A stretch of 64,000 bases of DNA from an uncultured Paracoccaceae bacterium. Lineage in GTDB: Bacteria; Pseudomonadota; Alphaproteobacteria; Rhodobacterales; Rhodobacteraceae. The position numbers and the translations under genes are program-made. The stretch spans positions 1 to 64,000 of the forward strand of contig CANLNT010000003.1 of the NCBI GenBank assembly GCA_947492825.1, read 5' to 3'. Within the stretch, counting starts at the first letter, position 1; each line of letters begins with the position of its first letter. Under the pieces are notes generated by a model, which did no database searches, was not told the DNA's origin, and was given only the letters and a program-made list of their open reading frames with translations. Positions 27,762-36,283 of the stretch are shown one piece after another.

Positions 27762-28841
27762 ATGAGTGTCGTCACCTACTTCGTAGAAACGGCCGAAGGC
27801 TATCTCAATACCGCTGCCGAGACACAATTCGGTGCGGTCGCCGCAACAGTCGGAACGATGCTGGTACTCGGCACCACGCTCGTTGTCATTCTGGTTTTCA
27901 TCAACACGATCTACCAGTATCGCGCCATGGACGGGCGCACGGCCTTTTGGCTCGCCGTGAAGATCGGACTGATAGGCGCATTTGCAACCAATTGGGTACA
28001 GTTCAACATCCTTGCTGCGGCGATCCTGAGCGGGATCGACAGCATTGCCGGATCGCTCGTTGCCTCTGTCGGCGGCGGGTCACCGGGCCCATCCGGAACC
28101 TTCGCAGAGGAGTTCGATGACCTGATCGCGGCGCTCGGGGACTATTTGAATGCTGCGGGGTCTGAACTGAACTGGATGGCCGGTGCCCTGTTGGACACCC
28201 TGGGGGTTTTGCTGCTCTCGATCCTCGGTGGGTTGGCGGCGTTTATCGTCGTTGCGTCCAGGCTCATGATCGCTCTGCTGATCGGGATTGCACCGATCAT
28301 GATCTTCCTGACCCTTTTTGAAGTGACCAAGGATTATTTCGCGCGCTGGCTTTCGGCGCTGATTTCCTTTGCGATGTACCCTATCGTCGTGGCCGGCGTG
28401 TTCGCCACCATCACGGGGGTCTCGCGTGCGCTTCTTGCTGAGTTGGGCGACCCGGAAGGCGCCTCGAATATCGGCGCGCTCATTCCCTTCTTCATGATGG
28501 TGCTCATGGCAAAGGGCTTCATCATAGCCACGCCCTTCCTGGTTCGGGCGATTTCCGGAAACATCATGATGCCAGCGCTCTCAGCTGGATTCGGTGGCAG
28601 CTATGCCTTTGCTCGAGGGCTTGCAGGAAGCCAGCAAGTCTACAACCGGTACGCCATCGGAGGTGCGACTGGCGCGGAGTATGCAGCCCTGCGCGCGCGC
28701 CAATTCTTTGGTGTGCAAGCGTTACCAAGCCGACCCAACACTGCGGGAGGGCCAACCGCTGCTCCTCCCGGCGACGGAACCGGGACTGGCGCTCGGATGC
28801 TTGCGCAGCTTTCAAGGTTGGGTCGCCTAGGAAGACGGTGA
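27762..28841 (+). CDS. virB6: VirB6/TrbL-type polytopic membrane protein
   Basis: 359 residues with about six membrane helices (VAATVGTMLVLGTTLVVILV, LGVLLLSILGGLAAFIVVAS, LMIALLIGIAPIMIFLTLF, IPFFMMVLMAKGFIIATPFL). The FEVTKDYFARWLSALISFAM segment after the PI-F pair is typical of VirB6/TrbL. The C-terminal tail is Gly/Pro/Ala-rich and cytoplasmic. It closes the cluster. It lies after virB11 rather than between B5 and B8, which is a rearranged order relative to Agrobacterium. Confidence 0.85.
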   Translation: MSVVTYFVETAEGYLNTAAETQFGAVAATVGTMLVLGTTLVVILVFINTIYQYRAMDGRTAFWLAVKIGLIGAFATNWVQFNILAAAILSGIDSIAGSLVASVGGGSPGPSGTFAEEFDDLIAALGDYLNAAGSELNWMAGALLDTLGVLLLSILGGLAAFIVVASRLMIALLIGIAPIMIFLTLFEVTKDYFARWLSALISFAMYPIVVAGVFATITGVSRALLAELGDPEGASNIGALIPFFMMVLMAKGFIIATPFLVRAISGNIMMPALSAGFGGSYAFARGLAGSQQVYNRYAIGGATGAEYAALRARQFFGVQALPSRPNTAGGPTAAPPGDGTGTGARMLAQLSRLGRLGRR

Positions 28842-28930
28842 CGGCCCAAAGCCGCCTTCCACATCGGGAGCCACAAGCCACAGTGCGGCGCGTCGAAGGA
28901 GACATTCGCTGCGAACGCAGGATCGAGGAC
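28841..28930. repeat. Dispersed intergenic repeat, copy 2
   Basis: Starts at the virB6 stop with TGACGGCCCAAAGCCGCC. Its core is GTGCGGCGCGTCGAAGGAG, then ACATTCGCTGCGAACGCAG. The same opening is found right after the next gene at 29843. Confidence 0.65.
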
Positions 28931-28998
28931 TTTTCAAGCGGGCATTTCGAGGGCTAGGAAACACGAAACGTGTAAACTTACTTTGGGGGAATGAAACG

Positions 28999-29844
28999 AT
29001 GCGACGTTCAAAGAACAATCCTCCTGTGGCCCAAGGACAAAAATTCCCGTTTCAGATTTCCATAGTGGCGTGGGGTGATCTGCTTGGATACGGAAGCAAG
29101 ATTGCCGAGGCGCAATTCAATCCACTGGGTGCTCGAGCGAAGAACAGCATCAAGAGGATGCGAGATTTCCACCGTATTGTAGCCGAGCACAGCAACAGAA
29201 ACTTTCGTACGCTGGTCATCAACGACGGGGTTGCGGTGTTCCGCGATCTATCCTTGCGCAGCAGTTCGGTGTCGCATGACTTCCTCATGCGTAGTTGGAA
29301 GCTCTTTAAGGATATCAATCAGCATGAAACAAGCTCTGCCCAACCGGGTGTCAGGATGGTTTTGGCTTGCGGTTTCAGGATTCGTGGCAGGAAGGCGGTT
29401 GTTGAACCTGACCATGGGAAAGTAAAATCGATACTCAAGCGCTATCAGGAGGGCCTACTAACGGTTGATCAAGCCATTAGGGAAGCGTCTACCGCACGGC
29501 CATCATTCGACGTGGTCCCGCAGCTTCAAGCAAACTTTGCTTTTACCAAAGCTTACATTGCAGAAAGCTCGGGTGCCGCTGGAGGCTTCGCCGGACCAAA
29601 CTTCTTTTTGGACACATCCTTGCTCAAACAACCGGATACCGAATGGCCAGTTGGCGGCAAGTTGTTTGACTGGGAACACAAGACTCTAGATCTCAAGAGC
29701 AAATTTAAGAGGGTTGAGGGCCTTCCGCCGGAAAAGTTCACGAATGAAGCAGGCTCTAGACTAAAGACGGGATTGGAAGTGGCACAGACGCTGGCTGGTG
29801 ATAAGGATGTTCTGGATGCGCTTCGCAGTGCACGTAAAGACTGA
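28999..29844 (+). CDS. Protein with class III nucleotidyl-cyclase-like motifs
   Basis: 281 residues; start ATG at 28999 with a GGGGGA site upstream. The order of motifs fits the class III cyclase fold: ISIVAWGDLLGYG (Asp27) for the first metal Asp strand, RTLVINDGVAVFRDL (Asp76) for the second metal Asp hairpin, then GVRMVLACGFRIRG and FAFTKAYIAESSG with GPNFFLDTSLL. The similarity is motif-level only. Residues ~135-170 form a helical insertion, and a Lys/Asp-rich tail follows. No membrane or sensor domain. It stands alone between two repeat copies. A non-catalytic homologue is equally possible. Confidence 0.5.
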   Translation: MRRSKNNPPVAQGQKFPFQISIVAWGDLLGYGSKIAEAQFNPLGARAKNSIKRMRDFHRIVAEHSNRNFRTLVINDGVAVFRDLSLRSSSVSHDFLMRSWKLFKDINQHETSSAQPGVRMVLACGFRIRGRKAVVEPDHGKVKSILKRYQEGLLTVDQAIREASTARPSFDVVPQLQANFAFTKAYIAESSGAAGGFAGPNFFLDTSLLKQPDTEWPVGGKLFDWEHKTLDLKSKFKRVEGLPPEKFTNEAGSRLKTGLEVAQTLAGDKDVLDALRSARKD

Positions 29845-29940
29845 CGGCCCAAAGCCGCCGCCCAGCTATAGGTTGCCATGCTGCATTCGCAGCCCGCTTA
29901 GCAGTCATTCGCCGCGGTTGCGAAATCGATGGGTCGTCCG
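29843..29940. repeat. Dispersed intergenic repeat, copy 3
   Basis: A clear copy: TGACGGCCCAAAGCCGCC, then ATGCTGCATTCGCAGCCCGC, TTAGCAGTCATTCGCCGC and TTGCGAAATCGATG. It begins on the stop codon of the preceding gene, as copy 2 does after virB6. Confidence 0.75.
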
Positions 29941-30536
29941 ATGACCGCATGGCGGGACAAAGCGGACTTGTGCACCCGAAGCTATTTCTGACGCAGCATT
30001 TGCTCGCGTTCGCAGCACAAAATCTTCCGCGGCGTAGCGATTTTCATCGAAGCAGCCATTCGAATGTGTAGAAAACGGTTGCAACCACACCGTCCTCTCT
30101 CTGCGTTTTGTATGAGCTCGAAAAACGCGGACAACCGGATCTGTGCGGCTGCAGTTTTTGCTAACGCAGAAAACGCTGGCATTTAGGACGTCACTCATTT
30201 GTCAGTGCAGTACACTTTGCCGAAGCTGCCGTTTTTGAGGTTCCTTGGGTGTCACTTCTATCTTGTCTATCCGTACAGTTTCTTGGTCATTACTGCCGAG
30301 CGCGATTAGCTGTTAACAGCGACGCGGCGGACATGTTGTTCAATAATCTGGCGGTCGAGGCCCCTTAAGCCGAGGCATCGGCCTAGAAGCTACAGGCAAT
30401 GCATCTTTGTCCCGACACGGCTTCGGTGTTGCCAACGACTCCTCAATTTCGAATCCCCATCCCAGCGATTTCGATACGTACAAAGCTTCGTTCGGCGTGA
30501 TTGTGCGGGCCGTCAAAGCACTTACATGTCGCTTTA
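29941..30536. other. No gene seen; degenerate repeat pieces
   Basis: About 600 bases without a credible gene. Fragments such as GACGCAGCATTTGCTCGCG, GAAGCAGCCATTCGAATG and GTGCGGCTGCAG recall the dispersed repeat blocks in scrambled order. The promoter of the galactonate operon should lie at the right end. Confidence 0.4.
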
Positions 30537-30549
30537 TAAGTAATACTTA
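30537..30549. promoter_or_regulatory. Candidate operator of the galactonate operon
   Basis: TAAGTA and TACTTA are perfect arms around a single A, in an AT-rich patch 68 bases before the dgoK start. The only regulator in the operon is the GntR/FadR protein at its end, so this dyad is a candidate site for it. No -35/-10 pair was identified with confidence. Confidence 0.35.
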
Positions 30550-30616
30550 ATAATTGACTCATCGTACTTTACGTGCTTTGTTACCCTTGAGCGAGGACAT
30601 GGGGAGGGAGGATCAC

Positions 30617-31522
30617 ATGCAGCTTGCCGATGCGATCATTCTCGGGGATTGGGGTACGACCAATCTGCGCCTGTGGCTTGTCGGGCCCGACGGGACCATT
30701 CTGGACACCGTCACGTCACAGGATGGCGCAAAGGGTCTGGCCGGGTCTGCCAACGCTGACATTTTTGACAAGCTGACGCGCCCGTGGCGCAAAACGAATG
30801 CGCCAAGCCAAGCGATTTTGTGTGGGATGGTTGGACGCAAAGGGGGGTGGATCGAAGCCCCTTACCTGTCCACCGACAATTGGGGCGCATTGCCGCGCAA
30901 TCTGGTCCAGGCAGAACATGGTGACATGGCCGTCTTTGTTGTTCCCGGCCTCAAAACGATCCGGTCGGACGACGTAATGCGAGGTGAGGAAACGCAGATT
31001 CTGGGGCTTGTGGCCGACACACCAGATTTTACCGGCACAATCTGTATGCCCGGCACCCACAGCAAGTGGTGCGATCTGTCAAATGGGAAGATCACCGACT
31101 TTCGCACCGAACTGACAGGCGAACTCTTTTCCCTTTTGTCAGAAGGTTCCACCCTGCGGGATGCAATTGAATTCGGACATTGTGACGATGCCTTCAATGA
31201 CGGAGTGCGCGAAGCATTGAAAGAACAAGACGCAATGCAGCGATTGTTCAGTGTGCGCGCCAATTGGCTGCTGAACAATACGCGGCCCGAAGTCGGTTAT
31301 TCCCGGCTGTCCGGGCTACTGGTCGGCGCCGAGATCGCCCGCGCCTGTCGCAAAACGGATCTTGAAACTGTCGCGCTTGTTGGCGCGAATACCTTGGTGG
31401 ATTTATACGCACGAGCGCTGGGTCAGGCCGGAGTCGCGGCGACAATCCACTCTGGGAATATGCTTGTGATCCAAGGATTGCAAAGGATCGCGCAAGACGC
31501 GCGGGATCTGATCCATGGCTGA
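30617..31522 (+). CDS. dgoK: 2-dehydro-3-deoxygalactonokinase
   Basis: 301 residues from the ATG at 30617, preceded by GGAGGGAGGAT. The family signatures are present: ILGDWGTTNLRLWLV (phosphate loop), MVGRKGGWIEAPY, and VMRGEETQILGL then GTICMPGTHSKWCDL. It phosphorylates 2-keto-3-deoxy-D-galactonate to the 6-phosphate in the DeLey-Doudoroff-type route. It heads an operon of galactonate and galactose functions and overlaps the next frame by 8 bases. Confidence 0.9.
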   Translation: MQLADAIILGDWGTTNLRLWLVGPDGTILDTVTSQDGAKGLAGSANADIFDKLTRPWRKTNAPSQAILCGMVGRKGGWIEAPYLSTDNWGALPRNLVQAEHGDMAVFVVPGLKTIRSDDVMRGEETQILGLVADTPDFTGTICMPGTHSKWCDLSNGKITDFRTELTGELFSLLSEGSTLRDAIEFGHCDDAFNDGVREALKEQDAMQRLFSVRANWLLNNTRPEVGYSRLSGLLVGAEIARACRKTDLETVALVGANTLVDLYARALGQAGVAATIHSGNMLVIQGLQRIAQDARDLIHG

Positions 31523-31760
31523 GTTGCTTGCAACCTTCCGGGGGCTTCACCCCCATGACGCCCTGCCGACGCCGCGGGTGACGTGTCCGACATCGGGACC
31601 TGCCGGCATCTACGTGACATCCGCACTTTCCGGCCTGCCTCAAGAAGCACACCAAAGCGAAGACCCGTCTGGAAAGACGTTTTTGGTCAAGGATGCCTTT
31701 CAAGGGCTGCCAAATGTGCCTGTGAAACTCACGCTGCCAGATACGGAACGGACACTATGA
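31515..31760 (+). pseudogene. Probable dgoA (KDPGal aldolase) remnant
   Basis: The frame overlaps the dgoK stop in the way dgoA genes often do. It begins MAELLATFRGLHPHDAL, which lines up with the LIAILRGITPDEAL opening of 2-dehydro-3-deoxy-6-phosphogalactonate aldolases. After about 17 residues the match ends, and the remaining ~64 residues show no aldolase motif (no E-PLNS, no GAGTV, no Schiff-base Lys region). A full gene is about 205 codons. I infer an internal deletion; a new short protein is the alternative. Confidence 0.45.
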
Positions 31761-32929
31761 AAATCACCAAGATAACGCCCCATATCTGTAACGCAGGTAT
31801 GCGAAACTGGATATTCGTCAAAGTCGAGACGGATGAACCCGGCATCGTGGGATGGGGCGAAGCAACGCTCGAGTGGAAGACCCGAGCCGTCAATGGCGCG
31901 ATCGAAGATCTTGCACCACTGATGATCGGGACCGACCCGCGCGACATCGAACAAGCCATGCAGCGGATGCTGCGTCATGGGTTCTGGCGTTTGGGTGTTG
32001 TGGGTATGAGTGCTGTCAGCGGCATTGAGATTGCGCTGTGGGACATCTTGGGGAAGACCCTGAACACGCCGGTTTGGCGTCTTCTGGGGGGCAAGACACG
32101 CGATCATTTGCGCAGCTACACGCACCTTGGATTGGGCAATCAACAGGCCGTCTACAATACTGACACTGTGTCGTCCCTACGCGACCGCGCGCAAGAGGTG
32201 ATCGAGCTTGGTTATGACGCGGTCAAGGTCGTCTGTGTGCCTTACACACATTACCTTAGCAGCCAATCGGCCGTCCGAGAGCTGGACGAGATGTTTTCGG
32301 CCTTGCGGCAGGCGATTGGCAGTCAGGTTGATATCATGGTGGATTTCCACGGCCGGCCTGCGTCGGTCGCAGCGGCGCGCCCTTACATCGACGTCTTGTC
32401 GCAATACGGCATCATGTTCGTCGAAGAGCCTGTACCGCCCGAAGATATGGCAGGCCATGCGATCCTGACCGCCGAAGGTAAAATCCCGATCGCAAGCGGC
32501 GAACGTCTGATTGGTCGGCGTGAATTCGAACCGGCCATCAGCGCGCGCGCATTCGATATCGCGCAGCCTGACATCGTGCACGCTGGCGGCATCTGGGAAA
32601 CTCGCAAGATCGCGGCGCGCGCAGAGACGGCAGGGATCGGTCTGGCACCGCATAACCCGCTTGGCCCAATCGCGGGTGTCGCGGCGCTGCATTTCGGGAT
32701 CGCGACCCCGAACGTGGTTATCCAGGAAGAAATGACCGGCGCGGTGCCTTGGTATGATGACGTGGTCTCTTGGCCGATCACGCGCAAACCCGGACGCTGG
32801 GGCATTCCCCACGCGCCCGGCTTGGGTATCGAGGTCGATGAAAAGGCGATAGCGGCCCATCCTTTCAAACAAGAACCCTTTGCGACGGCAGATGCAGTCG
32901 GCGCAGACGGCGCGATACTGGATTGGTAG
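31757..32929 (+). CDS. dgoD: Galactonate dehydratase (enolase superfamily)
   Basis: 390 residues, the normal length. Enolase-superfamily landmarks are present: VGWGEATLEWKTRAV capping domain, metal ligands in IMVDFHGR, FVEEPVPPED and IASGERL, the catalytic His region GIGLAPHNPLGPIAG, and a WDILGK-type helix. It removes water from D-galactonate to give 2-keto-3-deoxygalactonate, feeding DgoK. Its start overlaps the dgoA remnant by 4 bases. Confidence 0.88.
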   Translation: MKITKITPHICNAGMRNWIFVKVETDEPGIVGWGEATLEWKTRAVNGAIEDLAPLMIGTDPRDIEQAMQRMLRHGFWRLGVVGMSAVSGIEIALWDILGKTLNTPVWRLLGGKTRDHLRSYTHLGLGNQQAVYNTDTVSSLRDRAQEVIELGYDAVKVVCVPYTHYLSSQSAVRELDEMFSALRQAIGSQVDIMVDFHGRPASVAAARPYIDVLSQYGIMFVEEPVPPEDMAGHAILTAEGKIPIASGERLIGRREFEPAISARAFDIAQPDIVHAGGIWETRKIAARAETAGIGLAPHNPLGPIAGVAALHFGIATPNVVIQEEMTGAVPWYDDVVSWPITRKPGRWGIPHAPGLGIEVDEKAIAAHPFKQEPFATADAVGADGAILDW

Positions 32930-32934
32930 GCAAG

Positions 32935-33708
32935 ATGGGACGACTAACCGGAAAAACAGCCATCGTGACAGGTGCAGGGCGCGGCATTGGCGCCTGTATC
33001 GCAGAACGCTTCGCCCAAGAGGGCGCCTCTGTCGCAATCCTGGAGATCGACGCGGCGTCAGGTCACGCACAGGCAGCGAAAATCACAAAAGCCGGTGGAA
33101 CGTGTGCGTCGTTCGACTGCGACGTCACCGATCCTGAAAGTGTTGGACATGCGGTAGCGGATGCAAAAGCAACCTTTGGACCTGCAAATGTTCTTGTGAA
33201 CAATGCGGGCGCAAATGTGTTTCACAAACCGCATGAAATGCCAGAGGGCGCATGGGAAAAATGCTTGCGGCTTGACCTCGATTCTGCCTGGCACTGCGCC
33301 CGCGCGGTTCTGCCGCAAATGCGCCAGCAGCAACAAGGCAGCATCATCAACATCGCATCCACCCATTCCTTCCAGATCATCCCGCACACCTTTCCCTACC
33401 CGGTGGCCAAACACGGGCTGATCGGCCTGACACGTGCTTTGGCCGTTGAATATGCCCGCGTGAACATCCGCGTGAATGCCATCGCACCGGGCTACATCGA
33501 AACACAACTCGCACGCGACTACTGGGCTGGTTTCCCGGACCCCGCGGCGGAGCGCCAGAAAGCTCTGGACCTGCATCCGCCCGGTCGGATTGGTCAACCG
33601 GTCGAGGTTGCGAACACCGCTCTGTTTCTGGCCTCTGACGAGGCCCCATTCATCAACGCGGAGACCATCACAGTCGATGGTGGCCGCTCAAAAATTTACC
33701 ACGAATAA
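32935..33708 (+). CDS. SDR-family dehydrogenase, probable sugar dehydrogenase
   Basis: 257 residues from the ATG at 32935. It is a classical SDR: TGAGRGIG cofactor loop, LVNNAGAN, catalytic Ser in IINIASTHSF, and Tyr/Lys in FPYPVAKHGLIGLTRALAVE. The C-terminal half has AINPGYIET-like IAPGYIETQLARDY. In this operon it most likely oxidises D-galactose (or a related aldose) to the lactone upstream of the dehydratase. Acidic ILEID after the second strand favours NAD. Substrate is inferred from context. Confidence 0.82.
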   Translation: MGRLTGKTAIVTGAGRGIGACIAERFAQEGASVAILEIDAASGHAQAAKITKAGGTCASFDCDVTDPESVGHAVADAKATFGPANVLVNNAGANVFHKPHEMPEGAWEKCLRLDLDSAWHCARAVLPQMRQQQQGSIINIASTHSFQIIPHTFPYPVAKHGLIGLTRALAVEYARVNIRVNAIAPGYIETQLARDYWAGFPDPAAERQKALDLHPPGRIGQPVEVANTALFLASDEAPFINAETITVDGGRSKIYHE

Positions 33709-33730
33709 TGTCAATCAGAGGAGGAACGAC

Positions 33731-34705
33731 ATGAAAAACATGATCAAAACGGCAACGGCGCTCGCTCTTGCAATGGGGACTGCGGGAACGGCATCCGCAG
33801 AAGACATCCGTATCGGATATATCAACAAGATGGGCGACCACCCGTGGTTCGTGGCCGAGGTTGAAGGTGCAAAGGCTGCGGCAGAAGCGGCAGGTGCCAG
33901 TTTTACTGTGCAGGACGTCCAGTTCAACGCAGACCTGGCCATCACAGCCCTCGACACCATGATCGGTGACGGCGTTGACGGCATCGCGATCGTCGTGCCG
34001 GATCGCGGCATTGGCCCGGTTGTCGCCGCCCGCGCCGCAGAAGCGGGGATCAAATTGGTCGCCGTTGATGACGACATTTACCATCAGGACGGCACCAAAG
34101 TGCCGTTTGTGGGCCTTGATTCCTACAACATCGGATTGGCTGTCGGCGCGGAACTGGCGCAACAATACGAGGCTTCGGGCTGGAGTGCGGACAGCGTCAT
34201 GCTTGCGTCGATCGAGGACCGCAAGGCCGACACCTGTATGCAGCGCAACCAAGGGGCCGAGGACGGCTTTCTCGCGGCTGTTTCGGATATCACGGCAGAT
34301 CAGGTTGTACGGGTCGCCTATGACAACACGATGGTGAACGCCATCGACGTCATGACAACGACACTGACCGCCAATCCGCAGGTGCAAAACTGGATCTTCT
34401 ATTCCTGCAATGATGACGGGGTTCTGGGTGCCGCACGGGCACTGGAAAACTCTGGCTACAGTGCCGATCAGGGGATCGGCATCGGTATCGATGGCAGCCG
34501 CGCCTGTGATGCTTTCGGGAACGGTCGCGAGTCCACGTTCCGCGGCACCATGTGGTTCAACGCTGCAAACCACGGCAAGGATGCCGTGAACCTGCTGATT
34601 GACGCCATCAAGAACGGGACCGAAATGCCGGAAAACACTTTCTCCCAGCCCGAACTGGTGAACCTCGAGAACTTCGCGGATTACCAAGGCACCTTGTGCA
34701 ACTAA
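33731..34705 (+). CDS. Sugar ABC transporter, periplasmic binding protein
   Basis: 324 residues, good GAGGAACG site. The signal peptide (ATALALAMGTAGTASA) is cut before EDIRIGYINK. It is a type I (ribose/galactose/arabinose) binding protein: DHPWFVAEVEGAKAAAEAAG, VDGIAIVVPDRGIGP, and the AraF-like region NWIFYSCNDDGVLGAARALE. It brings a galactose- or arabinose-like sugar to the CUT2 permease encoded next. A hairpin follows the stop codon. Confidence 0.88.
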   Translation: MKNMIKTATALALAMGTAGTASAEDIRIGYINKMGDHPWFVAEVEGAKAAAEAAGASFTVQDVQFNADLAITALDTMIGDGVDGIAIVVPDRGIGPVVAARAAEAGIKLVAVDDDIYHQDGTKVPFVGLDSYNIGLAVGAELAQQYEASGWSADSVMLASIEDRKADTCMQRNQGAEDGFLAAVSDITADQVVRVAYDNTMVNAIDVMTTTLTANPQVQNWIFYSCNDDGVLGAARALENSGYSADQGIGIGIDGSRACDAFGNGRESTFRGTMWFNAANHGKDAVNLLIDAIKNGTEMPENTFSQPELVNLENFADYQGTLCN

Positions 34706-34717
34706 TCGGGCATGATC

Positions 34718-34750
34718 GGCAGCCGGCCTTGTGCTGGTTGCCGGACTGCC
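34718..34750 (+). terminator. Hairpin after the binding-protein gene
   Basis: GGCAGCCGGC pairs with GCCGGACTGCC apart from one bulged A, with a loop of 12 bases. There is no T-run and the next gene begins 17 bases later. This is the usual place for an mRNA-stabilising or partial-termination hairpin that keeps the binding protein in excess over the ATPase. Confidence 0.6.
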
Positions 34751-34766
34751 AAGGGAGGGGTGCATC

Positions 34767-36269
34767 ATGAAAAACACGATTGAAATGACAGGAATCTCCA
34801 AACGCTTTGGTGTTGTCCAAGCATTGGAGGATGTGAATTTGACCTTTCGTCCAGCCGAAGTGCTTGCACTGGTAGGGGAAAACGGCGCAGGAAAATCAAC
34901 CCTGATGCGGATTCTCGAAGGGGTCTTCCCTCCGGACACCGGCGCGGTTGTGGTGGACGGCCAAAATACCAAATTCTCGGAGTCCCGCGAAGCGCACGGC
35001 GTCGGCATTCGCGTCATCCATCAAGAACCCGAAATTGTCCCCGACATGACCGTCGCCGAGAACATCTTTATCGGGGAAATGCCGCGTAAGGCTGGCTATT
35101 TTCTGGATCGCTCTGCCTTGCATCACAAGACCCGCGCGTTGCTGTCCGACTTCGGCATGGAAAACGAACTCCGCCCCGATCAGAAATGCGATCGGCTGGG
35201 CCCTGCACAACGTCAGATGATAGAAATCATTCGTGCGGTTCGTGCAGGCGGACGCTTAATCGCCTTTGACGAGCCCACGTCATCTCTGACAGATGACGAA
35301 GCGCGGCGCCTGTTCCGGATCGTCCGTCGCCTGCGTGATGAAGGCACAGCGGTGATCTATATTTCGCACCGTTTGAACGAGGTGATTGACCTGGCGGATC
35401 AGGTTTCCGTTCTGCGCGACGGGCGCATCGTGTCCACCACATCCATTGATGAAGAAACAGCCGACACTATTGCCCAAAAGATGGTTGGTCGCGAATTAAA
35501 CACCCTGTTCCATCGCACATCCAAAGTGCGCACGGACCTGATCTTGCGGGTTGAAAACCTCAGCTCTGACGCTGTGCAAGACATCAATCTCGACATTTAC
35601 GCGGGCGAAGTTGTCGGCTTGGGCGGATTGATGGGCGCCGGGCGTTCGGAACTTGCCAAAGCGATTTTCGGCTTTGATCGCATAACCGAAGGCCGGGTCG
35701 AAATGGGGGGCAAGACCCTACCTGCCGGAAATACCACCGCCGCCATTCAGGCCGGGATCGGGTTCGCCCCAGAAGACCGCAAGCACGAAGCGTTGCTTCT
35801 GATGCGGTCCATCCTGGAAAACGCATCGATGGTGATCCCCGACCTTGTCTCCAGCTATGGTTTGTTCAATCGGGCAAAGGCCTCGGCCATTGTTGGCGAG
35901 GCTGCCAGCACCATGCAAATCAAGGCCCCAAGTCTGGATACGCTGGTGTCGAATTTGTCAGGAGGCAACCAGCAAAAGGTCGTGCTTGCCCGGTGGCTTG
36001 CCCGCTCGCCTAAGCTGCTGATCCTGGACGAACCGACGCGCGGCATTGATGTCGGGGCGAAGTCGGAAATCTACAAACTGATCGACGATCTGGCCGCGCG
36101 CGGCATCGCCATCTTGCTGATCTCTTCTGAAATGCCGGAACTGATCGGGCTTGCAGACCGCACATTGGTCATGGCCGAGGGCCGCATTCAGGCGGAACTT
36201 AAAGGTGACAAGATCACCGAAGACGAAATCCTAAAATACGCGATGCACAACGCAGCGTCAGCAGCCTAA
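34767..36269 (+). CDS. Sugar ABC transporter, double ATPase subunit
   Basis: 500 residues with two fused ABC domains, as in AraG/MglA. Domain 1: Walker A VGENGAGKSTLMRI, Walker B LIAFDEPTSSLTD; its signature region reads RLGPAQRQMIEI rather than LSGGQ. Domain 2: GGLMGAGRSELAKAI, intact LSGGNQQKVVLARWLARSPK and LLILDEPTRGIDVG. One degenerate and one full site is normal for CUT2 importers. The GGAGGGG site lies 9 bases upstream. Confidence 0.92.
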   Translation: MKNTIEMTGISKRFGVVQALEDVNLTFRPAEVLALVGENGAGKSTLMRILEGVFPPDTGAVVVDGQNTKFSESREAHGVGIRVIHQEPEIVPDMTVAENIFIGEMPRKAGYFLDRSALHHKTRALLSDFGMENELRPDQKCDRLGPAQRQMIEIIRAVRAGGRLIAFDEPTSSLTDDEARRLFRIVRRLRDEGTAVIYISHRLNEVIDLADQVSVLRDGRIVSTTSIDEETADTIAQKMVGRELNTLFHRTSKVRTDLILRVENLSSDAVQDINLDIYAGEVVGLGGLMGAGRSELAKAIFGFDRITEGRVEMGGKTLPAGNTTAAIQAGIGFAPEDRKHEALLLMRSILENASMVIPDLVSSYGLFNRAKASAIVGEAASTMQIKAPSLDTLVSNLSGGNQQKVVLARWLARSPKLLILDEPTRGIDVGAKSEIYKLIDDLAARGIAILLISSEMPELIGLADRTLVMAEGRIQAELKGDKITEDEILKYAMHNAASAA

Positions 36270-36283
36270 GCGAGGGACCAAAC

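Noticed and set aside
33668-35017. 449-codon minus-strand frame across the sugar-binding and ATPase genes
   Set aside because: Antisense shadow of two well-supported genes; His/Val/Asp-rich composition typical of reverse-complement reading.
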